64,000 nt of DNA from a bacterium. GTDB taxonomy: Bacteria > Bacillota > Bacilli > Lactobacillales > Streptococcaceae. Shown in pieces: positions 29,195 to 38,683 of the stretch. Where the stretch lies: the NCBI GenBank assembly GCA_905221105.1, contig CAJNBW010000006.1, positions 68,838-132,837 of the forward strand, written 5' to 3'. Position 1 is the first letter of the stretch, and every line of letters begins with the position of its first letter. A program made the position numbers and the translations under genes. The notes below the pieces were generated by a model. The model had not been told where the DNA came from, made no database searches, and worked only from the letters and a program-made list of their open reading frames with translations.

Positions 29195-31299
29195 AAGATG
29201 CCCCCTTTCAATAACTCTACTAGACTTCTTTTCTCCATCCTAGAAGCCAAGCCTAGCACAAATAGTATATCCAAACATGTAAAGCCTGCAAACAGCAGGA
29301 GTGGCAAGAGCGCATGGGCAAAGAAAATCAAGACTAGAAGAGGGAGACTATAGCCCAGCAAGAGCAAAACGAGGAGAGGACGGTAGCGATCGACCAGTTT
29401 CCACCCCATAAACTTCTTGGTAATGATATCCCTGCGCTTCAACAAGAAAGTAGTAACGAGTAAAAAGTAGGAAATCATCATGCTAAGGAGACCAAACAAA
29501 GCAAAGAGTATATTAAGATTTCGAACTGCATCTCGATAAGAATCCACTTTCTCTTGTTGAATGGCTTGAATCGATGAAAATTTTAAATAGCTACCATCAG
29601 ATAAGCTATCGACTAACTCTGTAATCACTTTTTGATTTTGTTCTGTATTTTCAATTTTCATCGGGTTGTTTAAACCTGTCGTTGACAAACGAGTCTTTTC
29701 TTCCCACATCATGTCTTGATCATTTACTAGACTAATGATTGGATTGTGGAGATTTTCCTTTCGCTCATTGTTATAAGGGAAGAAAGACCAATCTCCTTCA
29801 TAGTAGGCAATTTCTACATCCATATCTTCTATTGTTTGCTTTTGCTGATCTTCATACCTCAGAGAAAGATAGGCGATGGATTTTCCCAAGAACTGATTCT
29901 TGCCTTCTTGTCCTTTGTCACTGACTGGCAACAAGATCACCTTTTTAGTGCCAACATCGGGTAGTTTAAAGCCCTTACTCTCTAAAAATTGACGGTTTGT
30001 ATAGTAAACATCTACCTTATCAGGCAGTTGGTACTGCTGTACCTGTTCAGCTTTGATGACTGGTTTGATAGGAAGACTCGCACTTCGCACATAGTTTACT
30101 TGTGTTTGTGCTAGCAAGTCTCGATAAAATTGGTAGAAATAATCTGTAGATTTCCCTGACCCTGCTAGCTCTTCTTGCCACAGGTTATCATTGAGTTTGA
30201 AGGTTTCTAAGGTCAGGTAATTCCCTTGGCTTACCCACTGTTGCTGATAAGCAAGTTCTTTGTTTTCTTGTTCTAAACTTCTGCCCACCCCAATCAGTAA
30301 GGCCGTCAGTAAAATAGTTGTCCCTATTTTCATCACATAATTGAAGATAAGACCAAGTTTGACAGATGAAAAACCTTTCAACATGGAACTGACTGTCATT
30401 TTCTGAATCATCAGGTAGGTCAGCCAACTGATGAACAAATACAACTGTAAAAGTAGAAATTGGGATAAGAGTAAACTTGGAAACAGAAGTTTTGGCCTGT
30501 AATCCAACACTAAAAATAGTCCCAAGTCAATGATAAGACTTCCACCCAAGAGAAGATAAAAATTAGTCTTTACAAAACCAGCTAAAATTGCCCTACTTTG
30601 AAAACCAAGTAACTTTTGAACCCCCACTCGTTTCATCTCCATCATCGGCTGATAAACTGTCATTAAAATCACAAGCAAGATTGCCAAGATAAAGATAATG
30701 ATAGATAGTAACAAAGCTTGATTTAGCACTCCAACCTGACTTCGGTAAGTGGGTTCTAATAAAATCGTCTTATCTATCTGGAAAAAATCACTCCACTTTT
30801 GTAGAATGGTATCGCGATCTATCTCTTTGCTGGAGGTAATCATGTAGCGCCCATTTACAGTATGGGATTTATCCTCAATATAGGATCGGAAGGTCTGGAG
30901 TCGAATGAGTTTCACCTTTAAAAAGGTGGGAATGGTTCCTAGATTATTGGGAAGGTCCTGGTTACTGTAGACTCCCTTTTCATTCTTTGAAAAATCAAGA
31001 GAAGTCAGACCGAACTCCTGATAGGGGAAGGTTTCCTTATCAAAAACACCAGCCTTGACGGCCTCATCGCCATTATCTACTTTGATAATAGAGACCTTGT
31101 CTTGACTTGCAACCTCTTCAAAAAACTGGAGAATAGTTTCTGTAGGTTTAGTGACATCTTTCAAGTACAAGTCAAACGAATAAACTGTCTTACCCATCTC
31201 CTGAATCCGCACTATTTCTCGTGTAACATTTACATTCAGGACAAAAAACGTAGTACACAGCAAGAGCAGGAGCATACAGAGATGACTGATTTTTTTCAT
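29191..31299 (-). CDS. Bacteriocin-associated ABC permease (FtsX-like)
   Basis: A 702-residue membrane protein. One helix lies at the N-terminus, a long extracellular part follows, three or four helices lie near residues 190-340, a second extracellular part follows, and three helices sit at the C-terminus (after residue 595). Size and topology fit the 'bacteriocin-associated integral membrane protein' family that pairs with the short ATPase. GGGAGG precedes the start. No lactococcin 972-like structural gene was found next to it. Confidence 0.8.
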   Translation of the reverse strand: MKKISHLCMLLLLLCTTFFVLNVNVTREIVRIQEMGKTVYSFDLYLKDVTKPTETILQFFEEVASQDKVSIIKVDNGDEAVKAGVFDKETFPYQEFGLTSLDFSKNEKGVYSNQDLPNNLGTIPTFLKVKLIRLQTFRSYIEDKSHTVNGRYMITSSKEIDRDTILQKWSDFFQIDKTILLEPTYRSQVGVLNQALLLSIIIFILAILLVILMTVYQPMMEMKRVGVQKLLGFQSRAILAGFVKTNFYLLLGGSLIIDLGLFLVLDYRPKLLFPSLLLSQFLLLQLYLFISWLTYLMIQKMTVSSMLKGFSSVKLGLIFNYVMKIGTTILLTALLIGVGRSLEQENKELAYQQQWVSQGNYLTLETFKLNDNLWQEELAGSGKSTDYFYQFYRDLLAQTQVNYVRSASLPIKPVIKAEQVQQYQLPDKVDVYYTNRQFLESKGFKLPDVGTKKVILLPVSDKGQEGKNQFLGKSIAYLSLRYEDQQKQTIEDMDVEIAYYEGDWSFFPYNNERKENLHNPIISLVNDQDMMWEEKTRLSTTGLNNPMKIENTEQNQKVITELVDSLSDGSYLKFSSIQAIQQEKVDSYRDAVRNLNILFALFGLLSMMISYFLLVTTFLLKRRDIITKKFMGWKLVDRYRPLLVLLLLGYSLPLLVLIFFAHALLPLLLFAGFTCLDILFVLGLASRMEKRSLVELLKGGIL

Positions 31300-31350
31300 A
31301 GAGATACCTCCCGTGAAGAGACGAAACTAGCAAAAACTAACTTCTAAATA

Positions 31351-31429
31351 AAACCACACAGTGATTTCAGTCTTGAATACAATCAAGTTGAAAGGAATAC
31401 CGTGTGGTTTTTGAATGTTTGAACATTCA
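31351..31429 (-). terminator. Hairpins between the exporter and the upstream gene
   Basis: AAACCACAC and GTGTGGTTT (31351-31359, 31402-31410) flank a 42-base loop that contains a smaller CTTGA/TCAAG stem. A perfect dyad TGAATGTT/AACATTCA lies at 31412-31429. Together they may act as a terminator or attenuator ahead of the exporter genes. Confidence 0.5.
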
Positions 31430-31456
31430 GAGATTCGTTTTTTAGATAATTGTCAA

Positions 31457-32044
31457 TCAGAATGTCCTTTTATCTGTCAATAATCCGAGAAAATCTTGTC
31501 GTTTCAAGTCTGAGAAATGTTTGGTTGAAAGACTTCCCTTTTGAAGTCCATCATCTCTAACCTGCAAATAATAGCTATGTTGGCTTGTTTTAATTGTCAA
31601 AAAATCGCCAAATATAAAAACTCTTTTCCAGTTGCGAATCTCAAATTCTTTCATCTCTGATTTTGGAATGCGGATAAGTCCTTGTCGCAAATCACGATGG
31701 TGCTCACTTGTGAAAGTCATCCCATTCCCAAGATTTCTTATCAGTAGTTCATCTGGAGTCACCATCACCAGCGCTATTTTAGTTAAGAAAATTTCAACTG
31801 TTGGTGGTAAAATCGCCAAATTAAACCAGGGATGTAGGTAGCGATAGGCTAAGAAATAATGAGGCTCCTCACCCAATCCTAGTTGTTTATATAATGTCTT
31901 AACCTCACTGTCTAATCTCGCTTCAAAAGACACATCCGAATGCTCTTCTTCCTTCTTCTGATTAAAATAACGCATCCAGACTAGGAAACCGATAAAGACT
32001 ATAATAAATATTCCTGATAAGAGATATTTTAAATTGTAGTTCAT
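31457..32044 (-). CDS. Membrane-anchored protein of unknown function in exporter operon
   Basis: A 195-residue protein with one helix (residues 6-24) and a soluble part. Segments such as MVTPDELLIRNLG and VFIFGDFLTIKTSQHSYYLQV suggest a beta-rich, possibly PH-like fold; this is a guess. I do not recognise a family. The ATG at 32044 has GGAGG seven bases upstream. It lies between a 37-codon membrane peptide gene and the exporter permease. Confidence 0.65.
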   Translation of the reverse strand: MNYNLKYLLSGIFIIVFIGFLVWMRYFNQKKEEEHSDVSFEARLDSEVKTLYKQLGLGEEPHYFLAYRYLHPWFNLAILPPTVEIFLTKIALVMVTPDELLIRNLGNGMTFTSEHHRDLRQGLIRIPKSEMKEFEIRNWKRVFIFGDFLTIKTSQHSYYLQVRDDGLQKGSLSTKHFSDLKRQDFLGLLTDKRTF

Positions 32045-32089
32045 CACTTAACCTCCTGATTCACTACTCCGCCTAAAGCAGAGGCCTAT

Positions 32090-32203
32090 TTATTTTGAAA
32101 ATAGTTCCATAACAATTTTAAATAAGATGGGTGTCATTAAAACTAGGATAATTCCTATCACAAATATCATGACTACTCTAAAAAACTCCTTATTTTTTAA
32201 CAT
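32090..32203 (-). CDS. 37-residue hydrophobic peptide
   Basis: The peptide starts MLKNKEFFRVVMIFVIGI, has one long hydrophobic helix and ends MELFSK. AAAGGGG lies ahead of the ATG. It heads the operon that holds the exporter and is divergent from an Rgg gene 164 bases away. It could be a pheromone precursor (longer than usual), a small toxin or an immunity peptide. Nothing decides between these. Confidence 0.6.
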   Translation of the reverse strand: MLKNKEFFRVVMIFVIGIILVLMTPILFKIVMELFSK

Positions 32204-32303
32204 TTTAGCACCCCTTTTCTAGCGACATCATAGTACTCGTTAACCCCGTCTTAAAATTACACCAAGCTTATTTTAGTTTTCTTTTCTACTTTTTATATTA
32301 CTA

Positions 32304-32312
32304 TGATACAAT
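32304..32312 (+). promoter_or_regulatory. Extended -10 promoter of the third rgg
   Basis: TGATACAAT (hexamer 32307-32312), about 56 bases upstream of the rgg start at 32368, within the divergent intergenic region. Confidence 0.5.
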
Positions 32313-32367
32313 ATTTTTAATAGGATTTTATTATTTGTTAACTTTTTTCACAAAAAGGAGAAAACCC

Positions 32368-33234
32368 ATGCGCTACGATTTTGGAAATGTTTATAAAGAA
32401 ATACGTGAGTCAAAAGGTTTGACCCAAGAAGAGGTCTGTGGAAATGTTCTCTCAAGAACCAGCCTATCAAAGATTGAAAGTGGTAAGGCAACTCCTAAAT
32501 ATGAAAATATGGAGTTTCTTCTCCGTCAAATCAATATGAGTTTTGAAGAGTTTGACTATATTTGCCATCTCTACCACCCAAGTGAACGATCAACTATCAT
32601 GCAGACTTTTCTAAAAATGGCTTCTATTAGTGGTACGAGCGACTTAAGTAAATTACTCAAAAAATGTCAACATTATCTAAAAACACATCATGATTTCCCC
32701 ATCCAGCAGTTACAAGATATGCTCGAAATCGTTATCTACATCCGTGAAAATGGGATAGAAAAATTGTCAAGTAAGGTTGACAACATTGTAAATAGATTAT
32801 GGGATAAGATTGAGAAACAAGATACTTGGTATGAGAGCGACCTCAAAGTCCTTAATACCATTCTCTTTGCTTTTCCTATAGAGTATATTCATCAGATTAC
32901 CGGAAAAATTCTCGAACGACTAGAGGTTTATAAACACTATAGTTCTATCTTTCAGCTTCGTATGATGTTACTTCTGAATCTCTCAACTCTTTATCTTTAC
33001 AATGGTGATAAGTTGCTTTGCAAACAGCTTTGCTACACTCTCTTAGAGGAGGCAAAAGCAAGCAAACAGTATGATACACTTGCGTTTGCCTATATTCGTA
33101 TCGGCATTTGTGCTAATGATGCTCAGTTAATAGAGAATGGACTCTCCTTAGCTAAACTAGTAGAAGATGAACACTTACTAACAGAGCTAGAGCGTGAAGT
33201 TAACATCTTTGTAAACAAAAAAGAAAGCCATTGA
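32368..33234 (+). CDS. Rgg-family regulator divergent from exporter operon
   Basis: A 288-residue Rgg-type protein. The XRE domain spans about residues 5-60 (FGNVYKEIRESKGLTQEEVC, RTSLSKIESGKATPKYENM), followed by helical TPR-like repeats. The start at 32368 has AAAGGAG upstream; the extension to 32335 does not. It probably controls the divergent operon of the 37-residue peptide and ABC exporter; inference from position. Its DNA-binding part is distinct from the other two Rgg proteins of this window. Confidence 0.85.
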   Translation: MRYDFGNVYKEIRESKGLTQEEVCGNVLSRTSLSKIESGKATPKYENMEFLLRQINMSFEEFDYICHLYHPSERSTIMQTFLKMASISGTSDLSKLLKKCQHYLKTHHDFPIQQLQDMLEIVIYIRENGIEKLSSKVDNIVNRLWDKIEKQDTWYESDLKVLNTILFAFPIEYIHQITGKILERLEVYKHYSSIFQLRMMLLLNLSTLYLYNGDKLLCKQLCYTLLEEAKASKQYDTLAFAYIRIGICANDAQLIENGLSLAKLVEDEHLLTELEREVNIFVNKKESH

Positions 33235-33255
33235 GACTTCCTTTTCTATATTTTC

Positions 33256-33876
33256 TTAATACCAGCCGTTGTTAAGCCAGAAGTTTTTAGCGGCTGTCCA
33301 TGAACCGTAACGTCCTGCAACGTAGGCATCTGCTACACGTTCTTGGTTTTCAGCTGAGTAGTCACCGTTCAAGTATGAATCTGTCAATTGGTAGCGTCCG
33401 ATGTAACGCCCGTTTGTAGCTGTGTAGCTACCGCCTGATTCTTTTTGTGCGATCCATTCTTTAGCTTCTGCTTCAGATCCGCTTACAGTTGTAGCAACTG
33501 TTTCTTCTGCTACTGGCGCGCTTGCTGCTGGAATTTCTTCCTCTACCTCTGTAGTTTCTGCCACTGTAGCTGAAACAGCTTCGTCTTGGGCAGCTGGAGC
33601 TTCATAAGTCGTTGAAGCTGGTGCTACTGGCGCTGCTGGACCGTCGATAACCAACTCTTGACCAACATAAATCATATGGATGTTGTCAATGTGGTTGTTT
33701 TCTGCCAATTTCTCAACTGTTGTGTTGTGAGTTTCAGCGATTTCTGAAAGTGTATCACCTTCTTTAACAGTGTAAGTTGATGATTCTTGAGCAGCTACAA
33801 ATGATGGAGCAAATACTGCAAACAAGGCAGCTACTCCTGCAAGAGTTGTTTTAATCTTTTTAGTTGTTGATTTCAT
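33256..33876 (-). CDS. Secreted LysM protein with lysozyme-like C-terminal domain
   Basis: A 206-residue exported protein: signal peptide 1-29 (cut near VAAQE), LysM domain 34-78 (YTVKEGDTLSEIAETHNTT), an Ala/Pro/Val/Glu-rich linker to about 130, then a compact transglycosylase-like domain with the putative catalytic glutamate in AQKESGGSY and the motif GRYIGRYQLTDSY. It ends NNGWY. LysM binds peptidoglycan, so it acts in the wall. The pneumococcal homologue belongs to the WalRK regulon by published work; I could not confirm a clear WalR box. Confidence 0.88.
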   Translation of the reverse strand: MKSTTKKIKTTLAGVAALFAVFAPSFVAAQESSTYTVKEGDTLSEIAETHNTTVEKLAENNHIDNIHMIYVGQELVIDGPAAPVAPASTTYEAPAAQDEAVSATVAETTEVEEEIPAASAPVAEETVATTVSGSEAEAKEWIAQKESGGSYTATNGRYIGRYQLTDSYLNGDYSAENQERVADAYVAGRYGSWTAAKNFWLNNGWY

Positions 33877-34076
33877 ATTCGAAAATTCTCCTTCTTTCTA
33901 TAGTTCTATCATACCCTTTAAATATTACTGTTTCTTAACACTTTTATGTAGAAATATTACAAAATTATTTTTTATTTCCCTAAATAAGCTATTTTTTGTT
34001 ACAAAAGATGCTTTTTTATGCTATTTGTAGTGTAAAAAGGTTTTCATCCACAATTAAAGCCAAGACCTTCATTCTT

Positions 34077-34085
34077 TGATATAAT
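34077..34085 (+). promoter_or_regulatory. Extended -10 promoter of sdaAB-sdaAA
   Basis: TGATATAAT (hexamer 34080-34085), about 30 bases ahead of the sdaAB start. No clear -35. Confidence 0.65.
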
Positions 34086-34115
34086 AGAGATAAGAATTTT
34101 TATAAGGGGAAACTG

Positions 34116-34787
34116 ATGAAATCACTTCGTTTTCAATCTGTCTTTGATATCATCGGACCAGTTATGATTGGCCCATCTAGTAGCCATACCGCTGGTGCTG
34201 TTCGTATTGGGAAGATTGTCTCTTCCATTTTTGATGATACTCCGACAGAAGTCGAATTCCAACTATTTAACTCATTTGCCAAGACCTATCGTGGTCACGG
34301 GACAGACCTAGCCCTTGTTGCTGGTATTTTGGGCATGGATACAGATGATCCTGAAATTCCAAACAGTTTGGAGATTGCCCACAAGCGTGGGATCAAGATT
34401 GTCTGGACTATTCAGAAAGACAGCAATGCTCCTCACCCAAACACCACTAAAATTACCGTCAAAAATGCCCACAAGACTATCAGCGTGACTGGTATTTCTA
34501 TCGGTGGAGGAAATATTCAGGTCACCGAACTCAATGGCTTTGCCGTCTCTCTCAATATGAATACACCGACTATCATTATCGTTCATCAAGATATTCCAGG
34601 TATGATTGCCCTCGTAACAGAGGCACTTTCACGCTATGGTATCAATATCGCCCAGATGAATGTTACTCGTGAAAAAGCTGGTGAAAAAGCTATTATGATT
34701 ATCGAAGTTGACAGTCGCAACTGTGATGAGGCCATCGAAGAAATTCGAAAAATCCCTCATCTCCACAATGTCAATTTCTTTAAATAG
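34116..34787 (+). CDS. sdaAB: L-serine dehydratase, beta subunit
   Basis: A 223-residue subunit of the iron-sulfur L-serine dehydratase (serine to pyruvate and ammonia). The N-terminal GPSSSHTAGAVRIG motif is typical, and an ACT domain covers about residues 148-223 (TIIIVHQDIPGMIALV). It is followed by sdaAA after eight bases, giving the two-subunit form. Confidence 0.95.
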   Translation: MKSLRFQSVFDIIGPVMIGPSSSHTAGAVRIGKIVSSIFDDTPTEVEFQLFNSFAKTYRGHGTDLALVAGILGMDTDDPEIPNSLEIAHKRGIKIVWTIQKDSNAPHPNTTKITVKNAHKTISVTGISIGGGNIQVTELNGFAVSLNMNTPTIIIVHQDIPGMIALVTEALSRYGINIAQMNVTREKAGEKAIMIIEVDSRNCDEAIEEIRKIPHLHNVNFFK

Positions 34788-34795
34788 GAGGAAGC

Positions 34796-35668
34796 ATGTT
34801 TTATTCTATCAAAGAATTGGTCGAGCAGGCAGAACTGGACTTTCAAGGAAATGTCGCAGAACTCATGATTACAACAGAGTTTGAATTGACCGGTCGCGAA
34901 CGTGAAGAAGTCCTCCTTCTCATGGAACGCAATCTGGAAGTCATGAAAGCCTCTGTCCAACTCGGTCTCAATGAAAATAAATCTCGTAGTGGCCTGACAG
35001 GTGGAGATGCTGCCAAATTGGACCACTATATCAAAAACGGAAAAACTCTATCAGATTACACGGTTCTGTCTGCTGCCCGAAATGCCATCGCAGTCAATGA
35101 ACACAATGCCAAAATGGGCTTGGTCTGTGCTACTCCGACTGCTGGAAGTGCTGGCTGTCTGCCCTCAGTTCTAACTGCTGCAATTGAAAAATTAGACCTC
35201 AGCCACGAGCAACAGCTGGATTTCCTCTTTGCTGCTGGTGCCTTTGGACTAGTCATCGCAAACAATGCCTCTATCTCAGGCGCTGAGGGTGGCTGTCAGG
35301 CCGAAGTCGGCTCTGCCTCTGCTATGAGTGCTGCTGCCTTGACTCTAGCTGCTGGTGGAACACCTTATCAGGCCAGTCAAGCCATTGCCTTTGTCATTAA
35401 AAATATGCTGGGCCTCATCTGTGATCCTGTTGCCGGCTTGGTCGAAGTTCCCTGTGTCAAACGCAATGCCATGGGAGCTAGCTTTGCCTTTATCGCAGCA
35501 GACATGGCCTTGGCAGGCATCGAATCTAAAATCCCTGTGGATGAAGTTATCGATGCCATGTACCAAGTAGGAGCAAGCATGCCAACTGCCTTTCGTGAAA
35601 CAGCTGAAGGTGGACTCGCTGCTACCCCAACTGGTCGCCGCCTCCAAAAAGAAATTTTCGGAGAATAA
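34796..35668 (+). CDS. sdaAA: L-serine dehydratase, iron-sulfur alpha subunit
   Basis: A 290-residue catalytic subunit. The cysteines expected to hold the 4Fe-4S cluster are in CATPTAGSAGC, GAEGGCQAEVG and CDPVAGLVEVPCVKRN. An AGGAGG site overlaps the end of sdaAB's stop region. With SdaAB it degrades L-serine in the cytoplasm. Confidence 0.95.
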   Translation: MFYSIKELVEQAELDFQGNVAELMITTEFELTGREREEVLLLMERNLEVMKASVQLGLNENKSRSGLTGGDAAKLDHYIKNGKTLSDYTVLSAARNAIAVNEHNAKMGLVCATPTAGSAGCLPSVLTAAIEKLDLSHEQQLDFLFAAGAFGLVIANNASISGAEGGCQAEVGSASAMSAAALTLAAGGTPYQASQAIAFVIKNMLGLICDPVAGLVEVPCVKRNAMGASFAFIAADMALAGIESKIPVDEVIDAMYQVGASMPTAFRETAEGGLAATPTGRRLQKEIFGE

Positions 35669-35689
35669 GCTTATCAAATAGGAGAAATC

Positions 35690-36322
35690 ATGACCTCTAT
35701 CTCAGCTATCTTTTTCGATCTGGATGGAACCCTCGTTGACAGTTCTATTGGGATTCACAATGCCTTTACCCATACTTTTAAGGAGCTCGGGGTGCCTAGT
35801 CCTGATGCCAAAACGATTCGTGGTTTTATGGGGCCGCCTCTTGAAAGTAGTTTTGCGACCTGCCTTCCCAAAGACCAAATTTCTGAGGCTGTCCAGATAT
35901 ACCGTTCTTACTACAAGGCAAAAGGCATACATGAAGCTCAACTCTTTCCTCAGATTGTAGAATTACTTCAAGAACTATCCAAGAATTACCCTCTCTACAT
36001 CACCACGACAAAGAATACACCTACTGCTCAAGACATGACTAAGAACTTGGGAATCTATCATTTCTTTGATGGCATTTATGGTTCCAGCCCTGAAGCACCA
36101 CATAAGGCAGATGTCATTCGCCAAGCCTTGCAGACACATCAACTAGCACCAGAACAAGCCATCATCATCGGAGATACCAAGTTTGATATGCTAGGAGCTC
36201 AAGAAACAGGCATTCAGAAATTGGCCGTCACTTGGGGATTTGGGGAGCAAGCAGATCTACTAAACTATCAGCCTGATTATATCGCCCACAAACCCATAGA
36301 AGTTTTGGAGTATTTTCAATAA
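35690..36322 (+). CDS. HAD-family phosphatase (phosphoglycolate phosphatase-like)
   Basis: A 210-residue HAD hydrolase with motif I FFDLDGTLVDS, a helical cap, the motif II threonine in YITTTKNT, and motif III/IV GDTKFDMLGA. The substrate is unknown. It follows sdaAA after 21 bases with its own AGGAG and is probably in the same operon. Confidence 0.86.
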   Translation: MTSISAIFFDLDGTLVDSSIGIHNAFTHTFKELGVPSPDAKTIRGFMGPPLESSFATCLPKDQISEAVQIYRSYYKAKGIHEAQLFPQIVELLQELSKNYPLYITTTKNTPTAQDMTKNLGIYHFFDGIYGSSPEAPHKADVIRQALQTHQLAPEQAIIIGDTKFDMLGAQETGIQKLAVTWGFGEQADLLNYQPDYIAHKPIEVLEYFQ

Positions 36323-36364
36323 CATAGACTGGGCAACAACTCTATTTCAGAAGAAAATGGAGCA

Positions 36365-36514
36365 ATACTCAATGAAAATAAAAGAGCAAACTAGGAAAGT
36401 AGCCGCAGACTGCTCAAAACACCGTTTTGAGGTTGTAGATAGAACTGACGAAGTCAGTAACATCTATACGGCAAGGCGACGTTGACGTGGTTTGAAGAGA
36501 TTTTCGAAGAGTAT
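36365..36514 (-). repeat. BOX element (A-B-C form)
   Basis: Plus strand starts ATACTCAATGAAAATA and ends GATTTTCGAAGAGTAT, so boxA-B-C is on the minus strand; the boxB hairpin with GACTTCGTCAGTT is present. It lies between convergent HAD and capD-like genes. Confidence 0.95.
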
Positions 36515-36529
36515 AAGTCTCTACATAAC

Positions 36530-36577
36530 AAAACGCATATTACCAAGGTTCATTCAGACCTGATAATATGCGTTTTT
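36530..36577. terminator. Bidirectional terminator
   Basis: AAACGCATATTA / TAATATGCGTTT stem with A and T runs on both sides, between convergent genes ending at 36322 and 36595. Confidence 0.9.
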
Positions 36578-36594
36578 CTGATTTTAAAGATTTT

Positions 36595-38445
36595 TTATTC
36601 AACGTGGGTTGTTTGATTAGCAAAGGCGATAATAGCTTGTTTCAACTCATCTCCACTGAGAGTGCGGAACTCTTCAATCTTTTGATCGATGGCTTCTAGA
36701 GGCATGACATTCACCTTACCAACGAAAATCTTATCCATAACCTGATTATCAACCAATTCAGTTGACACCAAGAGTTCCTCATAGAGTTTTTCACCTGGAC
36801 GGATTCCAACTTCAACGATTGGAATTTCACTTTCGGTGTGTCCACTTAGAAGGACCATTTTCTTGGCCAAGTCATAAATCTTGACTGGTTTCCCCATATC
36901 AAGGATAAAGACTTCTCCATCCTTGGCATAAGCACCAGCATGGATAACCAAACGGCTAGCTTCTGGAATGGTCATAAAGTAACGGGTCATACGGAAGTCT
37001 GTCACCGTTACAGGCCCACCTTCAGCAATCTGACGTTCAAAAACTGGAATAACACTACCACGGCTACCGAGAACATTCCCAAAACGGACTGCACAGTAGG
37101 TCGATTGGCTACGTTGGTTAAAGCCAGTGACAATCAACTCAGCCACGCGCTTGGTTGCTCCCATAACATTGGGTGGATTGACGGCCTTATCTGTCGAAAT
37201 CATAACCATCTTAGGTACTTTGGCTTCATCAACAGCCCTAGCAACATTGTAGGTTCCACGAATATTGTTCTTGAAGGCTTCTTTTGGATTGCGCTCCATC
37301 ATCGGAACGTGCTTGTGAGCCGCCGCATGATAAACAATAGCAGGCTTATACTGCTCAAAGACTTGCAAGAGACGGTCATAGTCTTGAATATCGGCAATCA
37401 CTGGTACATAATCAATCCCTTGGAACTTGCGAATCAATTCATGATACACAAGGTAGATTGAATTTTCCCCATGACCGAGCAAGACAACACGTTCAGGGTT
37501 GAAGCGGCTAACTTGCCGACAGATTTCAGAACCGATTGAACCACCAGCACCTGTGACTAAAATTGTCTTACCTGTCAGTTCTGCGCCCAGACGCGATTCA
37601 TCAAGACGAATTTCCTGACGGCCCAAAAGATCTGTGATATCAATCTTCTGGAAGCCTCCACCTGCTTGATGAAGTCCTTGAACAACAGTTTCAACCTTAG
37701 GCATCTTGTAACATTTGACACCCAGCTTATTACACATCTGCAGGATACGTTCATATTCTGACGGGTCAAGCGACGGAATCGCAACGATAACACGCTCGAT
37801 TTGATGGCGTTTGGCTAATTCAGGTAGATTGTCGTAAGAGCCCAAAACAGGGATACCACCGAGTTTTTGACCCTTTTTCTTAGCATCCTTATCCAAAATA
37901 CCAACAAGTTCCAAATCACTGGTTGGGTGTTGGTAGCTGTTCATAAAGAGAGCTCCACCATCACCAGCACCAATCAAGAAGGTACGACGATGTTCCCCAT
38001 CACCACTGCCTTTTTTGCGTTTAGAGTAGATTAACTGCCAAGTAATCCGTGGCAATAAAATCAAGAAGGTACTCAACAAGATAAAGAGAATGATGAAACG
38101 GATTGAAAAGAGTGGCAAGAAGGCATAGCAGATTCCATAAGACAAAACACTGCTAGCAGTCACACCAAAAAAGATTTTCATAAAGTCCGTAATCTTGCTG
38201 TAACGGCTGATACTAGCGTTCAACCCCCAAAATCCAATCATCAATTGATAGAGCAGGAAGGCCAAACTCGTATAAATAATGTAGTCAACAGGTGCTGGAT
38301 TAATCAATCCGTAAAATAAAATATAGGATACAATGATGGAAACCACCATACTGAAAATATCAAATATGCCCCAGAAGACCTGTTTTTGTTGTTTATTTAA
38401 AATTTCCACCAGATCAATGACATAATCTGTGAGTTTTTTATTCAT
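36595..38445 (-). CDS. CapD/PglF-type nucleoside-diphosphate-sugar 4,6-dehydratase
   Basis: A 616-residue membrane enzyme. Four helices fill roughly residues 20-135, a first nucleotide-binding domain begins at GAGDGGALF, and the catalytic Rossmann domain at GAGGSIGSEICRQ (near residue 297). VMISTDKAVNPPNVMGATKR holds the dehydratase active-site segment. By family it forms a 4-keto-6-deoxy sugar nucleotide from UDP-GlcNAc for surface glycans. AGGAGG precedes the start. A glycosyltransferase gene lies upstream across a BOX element. Confidence 0.88.
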   Translation of the reverse strand: MNKKLTDYVIDLVEILNKQQKQVFWGIFDIFSMVVSIIVSYILFYGLINPAPVDYIIYTSLAFLLYQLMIGFWGLNASISRYSKITDFMKIFFGVTASSVLSYGICYAFLPLFSIRFIILFILLSTFLILLPRITWQLIYSKRKKGSGDGEHRRTFLIGAGDGGALFMNSYQHPTSDLELVGILDKDAKKKGQKLGGIPVLGSYDNLPELAKRHQIERVIVAIPSLDPSEYERILQMCNKLGVKCYKMPKVETVVQGLHQAGGGFQKIDITDLLGRQEIRLDESRLGAELTGKTILVTGAGGSIGSEICRQVSRFNPERVVLLGHGENSIYLVYHELIRKFQGIDYVPVIADIQDYDRLLQVFEQYKPAIVYHAAAHKHVPMMERNPKEAFKNNIRGTYNVARAVDEAKVPKMVMISTDKAVNPPNVMGATKRVAELIVTGFNQRSQSTYCAVRFGNVLGSRGSVIPVFERQIAEGGPVTVTDFRMTRYFMTIPEASRLVIHAGAYAKDGEVFILDMGKPVKIYDLAKKMVLLSGHTESEIPIVEVGIRPGEKLYEELLVSTELVDNQVMDKIFVGKVNVMPLEAIDQKIEEFRTLSGDELKQAIIAFANQTTHVE

Positions 38446-38480
38446 AGAAATTTACTCCTCCTTAAAAGAGCTGGATGATT

Positions 38481-38632
38481 ATACTCAATGAAAATCAAAG
38501 AGCAAACTAGGAAACTAGCCGCAGGCTGCTCAAAACACTGTTTTGAGGTTGTGAATAAGACTGACAAAGTCAGGAACATATATCTACGGCAAGGCGACGT
38601 TGACGCGGTTTGAAGAGATTTTCGAAGAGTAT
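38481..38632 (-). repeat. BOX element (A-B-C form)
   Basis: Plus strand starts ATACTCAATGAAAATC and ends GATTTTCGAAGAGTAT. The boxB stem is degenerate (CTGACAAAGTCAG). It lies between the capD-like gene and the glycosyltransferase gene. Confidence 0.94.
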
Positions 38633-38683
38633 TATATTGTTATTATAACACTTTTTCTCCAGTTTACGATTTGCTACAATCTT

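Noticed and set aside
32204..32367. A dyad operator for the third Rgg in the divergent gap
   Set aside because: The gap is very AT-rich and I found no inverted repeat that stands out from background.
33877..34115. WalR-type boxes upstream of the LysM protein gene
   Set aside because: Single TGTAAY half-sites occur, but I saw no pair with the required five-base spacing.
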